NCBI GenBank assembly: GCA_031213475.1
Contig: JARUPZ010000010.1
Span: forward strand, 6,116,776-6,180,775
Source of the DNA: Nereocystis luetkeana
Taxonomy: Eukaryota; Sar; Phaeophyceae; Laminariales; Laminariaceae
Direction: 5' to 3'
Length of the DNA: 64,000 bases
In this document: positions 24,501 through 40,296 of the stretch, one piece after another
Position numbering within the stretch: the stretch's first letter is position 1
Layout: each line of letters starts with the position of its first letter
Notes under the pieces: generated by a model
What the model was told of the DNA's origin: nothing
Databases searched by the model: none
The model's input: only the letters and a program-made list of their open reading frames with translations
Made by a program: the position numbers and the translations under genes

Positions 24501-27500
24501 GGAGCGAGCGAACATTTCGTCAATGCTAATTAGTGTTGCCCATACAGAAAGCTGTTTTTGAGCTTTCTGCAAGTCAAATGGGTTAACAGTCCGTCAATGC
24601 GATTACTAAAAAACATTGTTTTGCCCCGTTGTTTTTCAAGGCCAAGGTCGAACGGGTCTAGAGGCGTGCGCAAGGATCGGGACTTGGGTTGGGCTAACGG
24701 CATTTTCGTTTACGATACCGCTTCGAAAAATCTAGAGAAGACAAACAAAAAACTACCAGGTACTAGGTAAAACAAAAAACAAACAAAAAGGGAACACCAT
24801 TTGACAACAATCAATCATGAAATCAGACTAGAATACAGTACGACCACCTCAAAAAGCCATTTTTACACCCAACGAAAAAAAACAGAGGCTGTACACAAAT
24901 CACCACTTCCACCATCGATACCGAGACACTCACTACCGGGCACCACCACCACCACCCTAAAAAAAAAAAAAAAAAAAAGGCGGCTATATTGCCCCTCCTA
25001 TACCCCCTCTCCTCAAGGAAACCTCCCCCAAAACACCCTTCTCCGAAATACAGGAACCAACCACTTCACTACTTACTGGTGTTTTCGATGCTTGCCCCTA
25101 CAGTGTATCGACGTGTGAATATAGTGAAGGCGGCCCACATGACCTAAACCGTACCACGACCGCACACCCCCTCCATCCGCTCGCACCTCGCAGCAGCATG
25201 CCTTTGGCATAGCTCTGCTAGTCTCGACACGGGGGGCACGGTGGAAGCACAGCGCAGGCGAAAGCACTACACAGATGCACATCTAAGCGACATCACGACA
25301 ACTGTACCCCCACCGCGCACCCCCTCCATCCGCTCGCACCTCACAGCAGCATGCCTTTGGCAGCTCTGCTAGTCTCGACACGGGGGGCACGGTGGGTTGG
25401 CACAGCGAACGCGAAGCGAAAGATGTACACCTAAGCAGCACCCTGGAGGAGCCTTCACGCCCAAACACAAATCAATACCTACCTGGACAAAGCATAGAAA
25501 ACGCCCTACGCGTATTCTACATACAACGCCCTACATACAACCAACTGCTACGACTAAGGAAACCGCGGAGACCTACATTTTTTACATGGGAGCGAGCGAA
25601 CATTTCGTCAATGCTAATTAGTGTTGCCCATACAGAAAGCTGTTTTTGAGCTTTCTGCAAGTCAAATGGGTTAACAGTCCGTCAATGCGATTACTAAAAA
25701 ACATTGTTTTGCCCCGTTGTTTTTCAAGGCCAAGGTCGAACGGGTCTAGAGGCGTGCGCAAGGATCGGGACTTGGGTTGGGCTAACGGCATTTTCGTTTA
25801 CGATACCGCTTCGAAAAATCTAGAGAAGACAAACAAAAAACTACCAGGTACTAGGTAAAACAAAAAACAAACAAAAAGGGAACACCATTTGACAACAATC
25901 AATCATGAAATCAGACTAGAATACAGTACGACCACCTCAAAAAGCCATTTTTACACCCAACGAAAAAAAACAGAGGCTGTACACAAATCACCACTTCCAC
26001 CATCGATACCGAGACACTCACTACCGGGCACCACCACCACCACCCTAAAAAAAAAAAAAAAAAAAAAGGCGGCTATATTGCCCCTCCTATACCCCCTCTC
26101 CTCAAGGAAACCTCCCCCAAAACACCCTTCTCCGAAATACAGGAACCAACCACTTCACTACTTACTGGTGTTTTCGATGCTTGCCCCTACAGTGTATCGA
26201 CGTGTGAATATAGTGAAGGCGGCCCACATGACCTAAACCGTACCACGACCGCACACCCCCTCCATCCGCTCGCACCTCGCAGCAGCATGCCTTTGGCATA
26301 GCTCTGCTAGTCTCGACACGGGGGGCACGGTGGAAGCACAGCGCAGGCGAAAGCACTACACAGATGCACATCTAAGCGACATCACGACAACTGTACCCCC
26401 ACCGCGCACCCCCTCCATCCGCTCGCACCTCACAGCAGCATGCCTTTGGCAGCTCTGCTAGTCTCGACACGGGGGGCACGGTGGGTTGGCACAGCGAACG
26501 CGAAGCGAAAGATGTACACCTAAGCAGCACCCTGGAGGAGCCTTCACGCCCAAACACAAATCAATACCTACCTGGACAAAGCATAGAAAACGCCCTACGC
26601 GTATTCTACATACAACGCCCTACATACAACCAACTGCTACGACTAAGGAAACCGCGGAGACCTACATTTTTTACATGGGAGCGAGCGAACATTTCGTCAA
26701 TGCTAATTAGTGTTGCCCATACAGAAAGCTGTTTTTGAGCTTTCTGCAAGTCAAATGGGTTAACAGTCCGTCAATGCGATTACTAAAAAACATTGTTTTG
26801 CCCCGTTGTTTTTCAAGGCCAAGGTCGAACGGGTCTAGAGGCGTGCGCAAGGATCGGGACTTGGGTTGGGCTAACGGCATTTTCGTTTACGATACCGCTT
26901 CGAAAAATCTAGAGAAGACAAACAAAAAACTACCAGGTACTAGGTAAAACAAAAAACAAACAAAAAGGGAACACCATTTGACAACAATCAATCATGAAAT
27001 CAGACTAGAATACAGTACGACCACCTCAAAAAGCCATTTTTACACCCAACGAAAAAAAACAGAGGCTGTACACAAATCACCACTTCCACCATCGATACCG
27101 AGACACTCACTACCGGGCACCACCACCACCACCCTAAAAAAAAAAAAAAAAAAAGGCGGCTATATTGCCCCTCCTATACCCCCTCTCCTCAAGGAAACCT
27201 CCCCCAAAACACCCTTCTCCGAAATACAGGAACCAACCACTTCACTACTTACTGGTGTTTTCGATGCTTGCCCCTACAGTGTATCGACGTGTGAATATAG
27301 TGAAGGCGGCCCACATGACCTAAACCGTACCACGACCGCACACCCCCTCCATCCGCTCGCACCTCGCAGCAGCATGCCTTTGGCATAGCTCTGCTAGTCT
27401 CGACACGGGGGGCACGGTGGAAGCACAGCGCAGGCGAAAGCACTACACAGATGCACATCTAAGCGACATCACGACAACTGTACCCCCACCGCGCACCCCC

Positions 27501-30495
27501 TCCATCCGCTCGCACCTCACAGCAGCATGCCTTTGGCAGCTCTGCTAGTCTCGACACGGGGGGCACGGTGGGTTGGCACAGCGAACGCGAAGCGAAAGAT
27601 GTACACCTAAGCAGCACCCTGGAGGAGCCTTCACGCCCAAACACAAATCAATACCTACCTGGACAAAGCATAGAAAACGCCCTACGCGTATTCTACATAC
27701 AACGCCCTACATACAACCAACTGCTACGACTAAGGAAACCGCGGAGACCTACATTTTTTACATGGGAGCGAGCGAACATTTCGTCAATGCTAATTAGTGT
27801 TGCCCATACAGAAAGCTGTTTTTGAGCTTTCTGCAAGTCAAATGGGTTAACAGTCCGTCAATGCGATTACTAAAAAACATTGTTTTGCCCCGTTGTTTTT
27901 CAAGGCCAAGGTCGAACGGGTCTAGAGGCGTGCGCAAGGATCGGGACTTGGGTTGGGCTAACGGCATTTTCGTTTACGATACCGCTTCGAAAAATCTAGA
28001 GAAGACAAACAAAAAACTACCAGGTACTAGGTAAAACAAAAAACAAACAAAAAGGGAACACCATTTGACAACAATCAATCATGAAATCAGACTAGAATAC
28101 AGTACGACCACCTCAAAAAGCCATTTTTACACCCAACGAAAAAAAACAGAGGCTGTACACAAATCACCACTTCCACCATCGATACCGAGACACTCACTAC
28201 CGGGCACCACCACCACCACCCTAAAAAAAAAAAAAAAAAAAAAGGCGGCTATATTGCCCCTCCTATACCCCCTCTCCTCAAGGAAACCTCCCCCAAAACA
28301 CCCTTCTCCGAAATACAGGAACCAACCACTTCACTACTTACTGGTGTTTTCGATGCTTGCCCCTACAGTGTATCGACGTGTGAATATAGTGAAGGCGGCC
28401 CACATGACCTAAACCGTACCACGACCGCACACCCCCTCCATCCGCTCGCACCTCGCAGCAGCATGCCTTTGGCATAGCTCTGCTAGTCTCGACACGGGGG
28501 GCACGGTGGAAGCACAGCGCAGGCGAAAGCACTACACAGATGCACATCTAAGCGACATCACGACAACTGTACCCCCACCGCGCACCCCCTCCATCCGCTC
28601 GCACCTCACAGCAGCATGCCTTTGGCAGCTCTGCTAGTCTCGACACGGGGGGCACGGTGGGTTGGCACAGCGAACGCGAAGCGAAAGATGTACACCTAAG
28701 CAGCACCCTGGAGGAGCCTTCACGCCCAAACACAAATCAATACCTACCTGGACAAAGCATAGAAAACGCCCTACGCGTATTCTACATACAACGCCCTACA
28801 TACAACCAACTGCTACGACTAAGGAAACCGCGGAGACCTACATTTTTTACATGGGAGCGAGCGAACATTTCGTCAATGCTAATTAGTGTTGCCCATACAG
28901 AAAGCTGTTTTTGAGCTTTCTGCAAGTCAAATGGGTTAACAGTCCGTCAATGCGATTACTAAAAAACATTGTTTTGCCCCGTTGTTTTTCAAGGCCAAGG
29001 TCGAACGGGTCTAGAGGCGTGCGCAAGGATCGGGACTTGGGTTGGGCTAACGGCATTTTCGTTTACGATACCGCTTCGAAAAATCTAGAGAAGACAAACA
29101 AAAAACTACCAGGTACTAGGTAAAACAAAAAACAAACAAAAAGGGAACACCATTTGACAACAATCAATCATGAAATCAGACTAGAATACAGTACGACCAC
29201 CTCAAAAAGCCATTTTTACACCCAACGAAAAAAAACAGAGGCTGTACACAAATCACCACTTCCACCATCGATACCGAGACACTCACTACCGGGCACCACC
29301 ACCACCACCCTAAAAAAAAAAAAAAAAAAAAAGGCGGCTATATTGCCCCTCCTATACCCCCTCTCCTCAAGGAAACCTCCCCCAAAACACCCTTCTCCGA
29401 AATACAGGAACCAACCACTTCACTACTTACTGGTGTTTTCGATGCTTGCCCCTACAGTGTATCGACGTGTGAATATAGTGAAGGCGGCCCACATGACCTA
29501 AACCGTACCACGACCGCACACCCCCTCCATCCGCTCGCACCTCGCAGCAGCATGCCTTTGGCATAGCTCTGCTAGTCTCGACACGGGGGGCACGGTGGAA
29601 GCACAGCGCAGGCGAAAGCACTACACAGATGCACATCTAAGCGACATCACGACAACTGTACCCCCACCGCGCACCCCCTCCATCCGCTCGCACCTCACAG
29701 CAGCATGCCTTTGGCAGCTCTGCTAGTCTCGACACGGGGGGCACGGTGGGTTGGCACAGCGAACGCGAAGCGAAAGATGTACACCTAAGCAGCACCCTGG
29801 AGGAGCCTTCACGCCCAAACACAAATCAATACCTACCTGGACAAAGCATAGAAAACGCCCTACGCGTATTCTACATACAACGCCCTACATACAACCAACT
29901 GCTACGACTAAGGAAACCGCGGAGACCTACATTTTTTACATGGGAGCGAGCGAACATTTCGTCAATGCTAATTAGTGTTGCCCATACAGAAAGCTGTTTT
30001 TGAGCTTTCTGCAAGTCAAATGGGTTAACAGTCCGTCAATGCGATTACTAAAAAACATTGTTTTGCCCCGTTGTTTTTCAAGGCCAAGGTCGAACGGGTC
30101 TAGAGGCGTGCGCAAGGATCGGGACTTGGGTTGGGCTAACGGCATTTTCGTTTACGATACCGCTTCGAAAAATCTAGAGAAGACAAACAAAAAACTACCA
30201 GGTACTAGGTAAAACAAAAAACAAACAAAAAGGGAACACCATTTGACAACAATCAATCATGAAATCAGACTAGAATACAGTACGACCACCTCAAAAAGCC
30301 ATTTTTACACCCAACGAAAAAAAACAGAGGCTGTACACAAATCACCACTTCCACCATCGATACCGAGACACTCACTACCGGGCACCACCACCACCACCCT
30401 AAAAAAAAAAAAAAAAAAAAGGCGGCTATATTGCCCCTCCTATACCCCCTCTCCTCAAGGAAACCTCCCCCAAAACACCCTTCTCCGAAATACAG
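18522..30495. repeat. Array block B, units 18-28: short poly(A)
   Basis: No unit here reaches 22 nt. Units 18, 23 and 28 have 20, unit 25 (26143-27229) has 19, the shortest in the window, and the rest have 21. I saw no substitution or other indel in this block. Confidence 0.85.
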
Positions 30496-33400
30496 GAACC
30501 AACCACTTCACTACTTACTGGTGTTTTCGATGCTTGCCCCTACAGTGTATCGACGTGTGAATATAGTGAAGGCGGCCCACATGACCTAAACCGTACCACG
30601 ACCGCACACCCCCTCCATCCGCTCGCACCTCGCAGCAGCATGCCTTTGGCATAGCTCTGCTAGTCTCGACACGGGGGGCACGGTGGAAGCACAGCGCAGG
30701 CGAAAGCACTACACAGATGCACATCTAAGCGACATCACGACAACTGTACCCCCACCGCGCACCCCCTCCATCCGCTCGCACCTCACAGCAGCATGCCTTT
30801 GGCAGCTCTGCTAGTCTCGACACGGGGGGCACGGTGGGTTGGCACAGCGAACGCGAAGCGAAAGATGTACACCTAAGCAGCACCCTGGAGGAGCCTTCAC
30901 GCCCAAACACAAATCAATACCTACCTGGACAAAGCATAGAAAACGCCCTACGCGTATTCTACATACAACGCCCTACATACAACCAACTGCTACGACTAAG
31001 GAAACCGCGGAGACCTACATTTTTTACATGGGAGCGAGCGAACATTTCGTCAATGCTAATTAGTGTTGCCCATACAGAAAGCTGTTTTTGAGCTTTCTGC
31101 AAGTCAAATGGGTTAACAGTCCGTCAATGCGATTACTAAAAAACATTGTTTTGCCCCGTTGTTTTTCAAGGCCAAGGTCGAACGGGTCTAGAGGCGTGCG
31201 CAAGGATCGGGACTTGGGTTGGGCTAACGGCATTTTCGTTTACGATACCGCTTCGAAAAATCTAGAGAAGACAAACAAAAAACTACCAGGTACTAGGTAA
31301 AACAAAAAACAAACAAAAAGGGAACACCATTTGACAACAATCAATCATGAAATCAGACTAGAATACAGTACGACCACCTCAAAAAGCCATTTTTACACCC
31401 AACGAAAAAAAACAGAGGCTGTACACAAATCACCACTTCCACCATCGATACCGAGACACTCACTACCGGGCACCACCACCACCACCCTAAAAAAAAAAAA
31501 AAAAAAAAAGGCGGCTATATTGCCCCTCCTATACCCCCTCTCCTCAAGGAAACCTCCCCCAAAACACCCTTCTCCGAAATACAGGAACCAACCACTTCAC
31601 TACTTACTGGTGTTTTCGATGCTTGCCCCTACAGTGTATCGACGTGTGAATATAGTGAAGGCGGCCCACATGACCTAAACCGTACCACGACCGCACACCC
31701 CCTCCATCCGCTCGCACCTCGCAGCAGCATGCCTTTGGCATAGCTCTGCTAGTCTCGACACGGGGGGCACGGTGGAAGCACAGCGCAGGCGAAAGCACTA
31801 CACAGATGCACATCTAAGCGACATCACGACAACTGTACCCCCACCGCGCACCCCCTCCATCCGCTCGCACCTCACAGCAGCATGCCTTTGGCAGCTCTGC
31901 TAGTCTCGACACGGGGGGCACGGTGGGTTGGCACAGCGAACGCGAAGCGAAAGATGTACACCTAAGCAGCACCCTGGAGGAGCCTTCACGCCCAAACACA
32001 AATCAATACCTACCTGGACAAAGCATAGAAAACGCCCTACGCGTATTCTACATACAACGCCCTACATACAACCAACTGCTACGACTAAGGAAACCGCGGA
32101 GACCTACATTTTTTACATGGGAGCGAGCGAACATTTCGTCAATGCTAATTAGTGTTGCCCATACAGAAAGCTGTTTTTGAGCTTTCTGCAAGTCAAATGG
32201 GTTAACAGTCCGTCAATGCGATTACTAAAAAACATTGTTTTGCCCCGTTGTTTTTCAAGGCCAAGGTCGAACGGGTCTAGAGGCGTGCGCAAGGATCGGG
32301 ACTTGGGTTGGGCTAACGGCATTTTCGTTTACGATACCGCTTCGAAAAATCTAGAGAAGACAAACAAAAAACTACCAGGTACTAGGTAAAACAAAAAACA
32401 AACAAAAAGGGAACACCATTTGACAACAATCAATCATGAAATCAGACTAGAATACAGTACGACCACCTCAAAAAGCCATTTTTACACCCAACGAAAAAAA
32501 ACAGAGGCTGTACACAAATCACCACTTCCACCATCGATACCGAGACACTCACTACCGGGCACCACCACCACCACCCTAAAAAAAAAAAAAAAAAAAAAGG
32601 CGGCTATATTGCCCCTCCTATACCCCCTCTCCTCAAGGAAACCTCCCCCAAAACACCCTTCTCCGAAATACAGGAACCAACCACTTCACTACTTACTGGT
32701 GTTTTCGATGCTTGCCCCTACAGTGTATCGACGTGTGAATATAGTGAAGGCGGCCCACATGACCTAAACCGTACCACGACCGCACACCCCCTCCATCCGC
32801 TCGCACCTCGCAGCAGCATGCCTTTGGCATAGCTCTGCTAGTCTCGACACGGGGGGCACGGTGGAAGCACAGCGCAGGCGAAAGCACTACACAGATGCAC
32901 ATCTAAGCGACATCACGACAACTGTACCCCCACCGCGCACCCCCTCCATCCGCTCGCACCTCACAGCAGCATGCCTTTGGCAGCTCTGCTAGTCTCGACA
33001 CGGGGGGCACGGTGGGTTGGCACAGCGAACGCGAAGCGAAAGATGTACACCTAAGCAGCACCCTGGAGGAGCCTTCACGCCCAAACACAAATCAATACCT
33101 ACCTGGACAAAGCATAGAAAACGCCCTACGCGTATTCTACATACAACGCCCTACATACAACCAACTGCTACGACTAAGGAAACCGCGGAGACCTACATTT
33201 TTTACATGGGAGCGAGCGAACATTTCGTCAATGCTAATTAGTGTTGCCCATACAGAAAGCTGTTTTTGAGCTTTCTGCAAGTCAAATGGGTTAACAGTCC
33301 GTCAATGCGATTACTAAAAAACATTGTTTTGCCCCGTTGTTTTTCAAGGCCAAGGTCGAACGGGTCTAGAGGCGTGCGCAAGGATCGGGACTTGGGTTGG

Positions 33401-36400
33401 GCTAACGGCATTTTCGTTTACGATACCGCTTCGAAAAATCTAGAGAAGACAAACAAAAAACTACCAGGTACTAGGTAAAACAAAAAACAAACAAAAAGGG
33501 AACACCATTTGACAACAATCAATCATGAAATCAGACTAGAATACAGTACGACCACCTCAAAAAGCCATTTTTACACCCAACGAAAAAAAACAGAGGCTGT
33601 ACACAAATCACCACTTCCACCATCGATACCGAGACACTCACTACCGGGCACCACCACCACCACCCTAAAAAAAAAAAAAAAAAAAAAGGCGGCTATATTG
33701 CCCCTCCTATACCCCCTCTCCTCAAGGAAACCTCCCCCAAAACACCCTTCTCCGAAATACAGGAACCAACCACTTCACTACTTACTGGTGTTTTCGATGC
33801 TTGCCCCTACAGTGTATCGACGTGTGAATATAGTGAAGGCGGCCCACATGACCTAAACCGTACCACGACCGCACACCCCCTCCATCCGCTCGCACCTCGC
33901 AGCAGCATGCCTTTGGCATAGCTCTGCTAGTCTCGACACGGGGGGCACGGTGGAAGCACAGCGCAGGCGAAAGCACTACACAGATGCACATCTAAGCGAC
34001 ATCACGACAACTGTACCCCCACCGCGCACCCCCTCCATCCGCTCGCACCTCACAGCAGCATGCCTTTGGCAGCTCTGCTAGTCTCGACACGGGGGGCACG
34101 GTGGGTTGGCACAGCGAACGCGAAGCGAAAGATGTACACCTAAGCAGCACCCTGGAGGAGCCTTCACGCCCAAACACAAATCAATACCTACCTGGACAAA
34201 GCATAGAAAACGCCCTACGCGTATTCTACATACAACGCCCTACATACAACCAACTGCTACGACTAAGGAAACCGCGGAGACCTACATTTTTTACATGGGA
34301 GCGAGCGAACATTTCGTCAATGCTAATTAGTGTTGCCCATACAGAAAGCTGTTTTTGAGCTTTCTGCAAGTCAAATGGGTTAACAGTCCGTCAATGCGAT
34401 TACTAAAAAACATTGTTTTGCCCCGTTGTTTTTCAAGGCCAAGGTCGAACGGGTCTAGAGGCGTGCGCAAGGATCGGGACTTGGGTTGGGCTAACGGCAT
34501 TTTCGTTTACGATACCGCTTCGAAAAATCTAGAGAAGACAAACAAAAAACTACCAGGTACTAGGTAAAACAAAAAACAAACAAAAAGGGAACACCATTTG
34601 ACAACAATCAATCATGAAATCAGACTAGAATACAGTACGACCACCTCAAAAAGCCATTTTTACACCCAACGAAAAAAAACAGAGGCTGTACACAAATCAC
34701 CACTTCCACCATCGATACCGAGACACTCACTACCGGGCACCACCACCACCACCCTAAAAAAAAAAAAAAAAAAAAAGGCGGCTATATTGCCCCTCCTATA
34801 CCCCCTCTCCTCAAGGAAACCTCCCCCAAAACACCCTTCTCCGAAATACAGGAACCAACCACTTCACTACTTACTGGTGTTTTCGATGCTTGCCCCTACA
34901 GTGTATCGACGTGTGAATATAGTGAAGGCGGCCCACATGACCTAAACCGTACCACGACCGCACACCCCCTCCATCCGCTCGCACCTCGCAGCAGCATGCC
35001 TTTGGCATAGCTCTGCTAGTCTCGACACGGGGGGCACGGTGGAAGCACAGCGCAGGCGAAAGCACTACACAGATGCACATCTAAGCGACATCACGACAAC
35101 TGTACCCCCACCGCGCACCCCCTCCATCCGCTCGCACCTCACAGCAGCATGCCTTTGGCAGCTCTGCTAGTCTCGACACGGGGGGCACGGTGGGTTGGCA
35201 CAGCGAACGCGAAGCGAAAGATGTACACCTAAGCAGCACCCTGGAGGAGCCTTCACGCCCAAACACAAATCAATACCTACCTGGACAAAGCATAGAAAAC
35301 GCCCTACGCGTATTCTACATACAACGCCCTACATACAACCAACTGCTACGACTAAGGAAACCGCGGAGACCTACATTTTTTACATGGGAGCGAGCGAACA
35401 TTTCGTCAATGCTAATTAGTGTTGCCCATACAGAAAGCTGTTTTTGAGCTTTCTGCAAGTCAAATGGGTTAACAGTCCGTCAATGCGATTACTAAAAAAC
35501 ATTGTTTTGCCCCGTTGTTTTTCAAGGCCAAGGTCGAACGGGTCTAGAGGCGTGCGCAAGGATCGGGACTTGGGTTGGGCTAACGGCATTTTCGTTTACG
35601 ATACCGCTTCGAAAAATCTAGAGAAGACAAACAAAAAACTACCAGGTACTAGGTAAAACAAAAAACAAACAAAAAGGGAACACCATTTGACAACAATCAA
35701 TCATGAAATCAGACTAGAATACAGTACGACCACCTCAAAAAGCCATTTTTACACCCAACGAAAAAAAACAGAGGCTGTACACAAATCACCACTTCCACCA
35801 TCGATACCGAGACACTCACTACCGGGCACCACCACCACCACCCTAAAAAAAAAAAAAAAAAAAAAGGCGGCTATATTGCCCCTCCTATACCCCCTCTCCT
35901 CAAGGAAACCTCCCCCAAAACACCCTTCTCCGAAATACAGGAACCAACCACTTCACTTCTTACTGGTGTTTTCGATGCTTGCCCCTACAGTGTATCGACG
36001 TGTGAATATAGTGAAGGCGGCCCACATGACCTAAACCGTACCACGACCGCACACCCCCTCCATCCGCTCGCACCTCGCAGCAGCATGCCTTTGGCATAGC
36101 TCTGCTAGTCTCGACACGGGGGGCACGGTGGAAGCACAGCGCAGGCGAAAGCACTACACAGATGCACATCTAAGCGACATCACGACAACTGTACCCCCAC
36201 CGCGCACCCCCTCCATCCGCTCGCACCTCACAGCAGCATGCCTTTGGCAGCTCTGCTAGTCTCGACACGGGGGGCACGGTGGGTTGGCACAGCGAACGCG
36301 AAGCGAAAGATGTACACCTAAGCAGCACCCTGGAGGAGCCTTCACGCCCAAACACAAATCAATACCTACCTGGACAAAGCATAGAAAACGCCCTACGCGT

Positions 36401-39400
36401 ATTCTACATACAACGCCCTACATACAACCAACTGCTACGACTAAGGAAACCGCGGAGACCTACATTTTTTACATGGGAGCGAGCGAACATTTCGTCAATG
36501 CTAATTAGTGTTGCCCATACAGAAAGCTGTTTTTGAGCTTTCTGCAAGTCAAATGGGTTAACAGTCCGTCAATGCGATTACTAAAAAACATTGTTTTGCC
36601 CCGTTGTTTTTCAAGGCCAAGGTCGAACGGGTCTAGAGGCGTGCGCAAGGATCGGGACTTGGGTTGGGCTAACGGCATTTTCGTTTACGATACCGCTTCG
36701 AAAAATCTAGAGAAGACAAACAAAAAACTACCAGGTACTAGGTAAAACAAAAAACAAACAAAAAGGGAACACCATTTGACAACAATCAATCATGAAATCA
36801 GACTAGAATACAGTACGACCACCTCAAAAAGCCATTTTTACACCCAACGAAAAAAAACAGAGGCTGTACACAAATCACCACTTCCACCATCGATACCGAG
36901 ACACTCACTACCGGGCACCACCACCACCACCCTAAAAAAAAAAAAAAAAAAAAAGGCGGCTATATTGCCCCTCCTATACCCCCTCTCCTCAAGGAAACCT
37001 CCCCCAAAACACCCTTCTCCGAAATACAGGAACCAACCACTTCACTACTTACTGGTGTTTTCGATGCTTGCCCCTACAGTGTATCGACGTGTGAATATAG
37101 TGAAGGCGGCCCACATGACCTAAACCGTACCACGACCGCACACCCCCTCCATCCGCTCGCACCTCGCAGCAGCATGCCTTTGGCATAGCTCTGCTAGTCT
37201 CGACACGGGGGGCACGGTGGAAGCACAGCGCAGGCGAAAGCACTACACAGATGCACATCTAAGCGACATCACGACAACTGTACCCCCACCGCGCACCCCC
37301 TCCATCCGCTCGCACCTCACAGCAGCATGCCTTTGGCAGCTCTGCTAGTCTCGACACGGGGGGCACGGTGGGTTGGCACAGCGAACGCGAAGCGAAAGAT
37401 GTACACCTAAGCAGCACCCTGGAGGAGCCTTCACGCCCAAACACAAATCAATACCTACCTGGACAAAGCATAGAAAACGCCCTACGCGTATTCTACATAC
37501 AACGCCCTACATACAACCAACTGCTACGACTAAGGAAACCGCGGAGACCTACATTTTTTACATGGGAGCGAGCGAACATTTCGTCAATGCTAATTAGTGT
37601 TGCCCATACAGAAAGCTGTTTTTGAGCTTTCTGCAAGTCAAATGGGTTAACAGTCCGTCAATGCGATTACTAAAAAACATTGTTTTGCCCCGTTGTTTTT
37701 CAAGGCCAAGGTCGAACGGGTCTAGAGGCGTGCGCAAGGATCGGGACTTGGGTTGGGCTAACGGCATTTTCGTTTACGATACCGCTTCGAAAAATCTAGA
37801 GAAGACAAACAAAAAACTACCAGGTACTAGGTAAAACAAAAAACAAACAAAAAGGGAACACCATTTGACAACAATCAATCATGAAATCAGACTAGAATAC
37901 AGTACGACCACCTCAAAAAGCCATTTTTACACCCAACGAAAAAAAACAGAGGCTGTACACAAATCACCACTTCCACCATCGATACCGAGACACTCACTAC
38001 CGGGCACCACCACCACCACCCTAAAAAAAAAAAAAAAAAAAAAGGCGGCTATATTGCCCCTCCTATACCCCCTCTCCTCAAGGAAACCTCCCCCAAAACA
38101 CCCTTCTCCGAAATACAGGAACCAACCACTTCACTACTTACTGGTGTTTTCGATGCTTGCCCCTACAGTGTATCGACGTGTGAATATAGTGAAGGCGGCC
38201 CACATGACCTAAACCGTACCACGACCGCACACCCCCTCCATCCGCTCGCACCTCGCAGCAGCATGCCTTTGGCATAGCTCTGCTAGTCTCGACACGGGGG
38301 GCACGGTGGAAGCACAGCGCAGGCGAAAGCACTACACAGATGCACATCTAAGCGACATCACGACAACTGTACCCCCACCGCGCACCCCCTCCATCCGCTC
38401 GCACCTCACAGCAGCATGCCTTTGGCAGCTCTGCTAGTCTCGACACGGGGGGCACGGTGGGTTGGCACAGCGAACGCGAAGCGAAAGATGTACACCTAAG
38501 CAGCACCCTGGAGGAGCCTTCACGCCCAAACACAAATCAATACCTACCTGGACAAAGCATAGAAAACGCCCTACGCGTATTCTACATACAACGCCCTACA
38601 TACAACCAACTGCTACGACTAAGGAAACCGCGGAGACCTACATTTTTTACATGGGAGCGAGCGAACATTTCGTCAATGCTAATTAGTGTTGCCCATACAG
38701 AAAGCTGTTTTTGAGCTTTCTGCAAGTCAAATGGGTTAACAGTCCGTCAATGCGATTACTAAAAAACATTGTTTTGCCCCGTTGTTTTTCAAGGCCAAGG
38801 TCGAACGGGTCTAGAGGCGTGCGCAAGGATCGGGACTTGGGTTGGGCTAACGGCATTTTCGTTTACGATACCGCTTCGAAAAATCTAGAGAAGACAAACA
38901 AAAAACTACCAGGTACTAGGTAAAACAAAAAACAAACAAAAAGGGAACACCATTTGACAACAATCAATCATGAAATCAGACTAGAATACAGTACGACCAC
39001 CTCAAAAAGCCATTTTTACACCCAACGAAAAAAAACAGAGGCTGTACACAAATCACCACTTCCACCATCGATACCGAGACACTCACTACCGGGCACCACC
39101 ACCACCACCCTAAAAAAAAAAAAAAAAAAAAAGGCGGCTATATTGCCCCTCCTATACCCCCTCTCCTCAAGGAAACCTCCCCCAAAACACCCTTCTCCGA
39201 AATACAGGAACCAACCACTTCACTACTTACTGGTGTTTTCGATGCTTGCCCCTACAGTGTATCGACGTGTGAATATAGTGAAGGCGGCCCACATGACCTA
39301 AACCGTACCACGACCGCACACCCCCTCCATCCGCTCGCACCTCGCAGCAGCATGCCTTTGGCATAGCTCTGCTAGTCTCGACACGGGGGGCACGGTGGAA

Positions 39401-40296
39401 GCACAGCGCAGGCGAAAGCACTACACAGATGCACATCTAAGCGACATCACGACAACTGTACCCCCACCGCGCACCCCCTCCATCCGCTCGCACCTCACAG
39501 CAGCATGCCTTTGGCAGCTCTGCTAGTCTCGACACGGGGGGCACGGTGGGTTGGCACAGCGAACGCGAAGCGAAAGATGTACACCTAAGCAGCACCCTGG
39601 AGGAGCCTTCACGCCCAAACACAAATCAATACCTACCTGGACAAAGCATAGAAAACGCCCTACGCGTATTCTACATACAACGCCCTACATACAACCAACT
39701 GCTACGACTAAGGAAACCGCGGAGACCTACATTTTTTACATGGGAGCGAGCGAACATTTCGTCAATGCTAATTAGTGTTGCCCATACAGAAAGCTGTTTT
39801 TGAGCTTTCTGCAAGTCAAATGGGTTAACAGTCCGTCAATGCGATTACTAAAAAACATTGTTTTGCCCCGTTGTTTTTCAAGGCCAAGGTCGAACGGGTC
39901 TAGAGGCGTGCGCAAGGATCGGGACTTGGGTTGGGCTAACGGCATTTTCGTTTACGATACCGCTTCGAAAAATCTAGAGAAGACAAACAAAAAACTACCA
40001 GGTACTAGGTAAAACAAAAAACAAACAAAAAGGGAACACCATTTGACAACAATCAATCATGAAATCAGACTAGAATACAGTACGACCACCTCAAAAAGCC
40101 ATTTTTACACCCAACGAAAAAAAACAGAGGCTGTACACAAATCACCACTTCCACCATCGATACCGAGACACTCACTACCGGGCACCACCACCACCACCCT
40201 AAAAAAAAAAAAAAAAAAAAAGGCGGCTATATTGCCCCTCCTATACCCCCTCTCCTCAAGGAAACCTCCCCCAAAACACCCTTCTCCGAAATACAG
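30496..40296. repeat. Array block C, units 29-37: uniform 21-nt poly(A)
   Basis: Nine consecutive units are 1,089 bp with A21. The only difference I saw is A to T at 35958 in unit 34 (CACTACT becomes CACTTCT). This is one of the two most uniform stretches of the window. Confidence 0.85.
35958..35958. other. Unit 34 substitution (A to T)
   Basis: CTTCACTACT reads CTTCACTTCT here (unit position 18). The neighbouring units on both sides carry the common base. Confidence 0.9.
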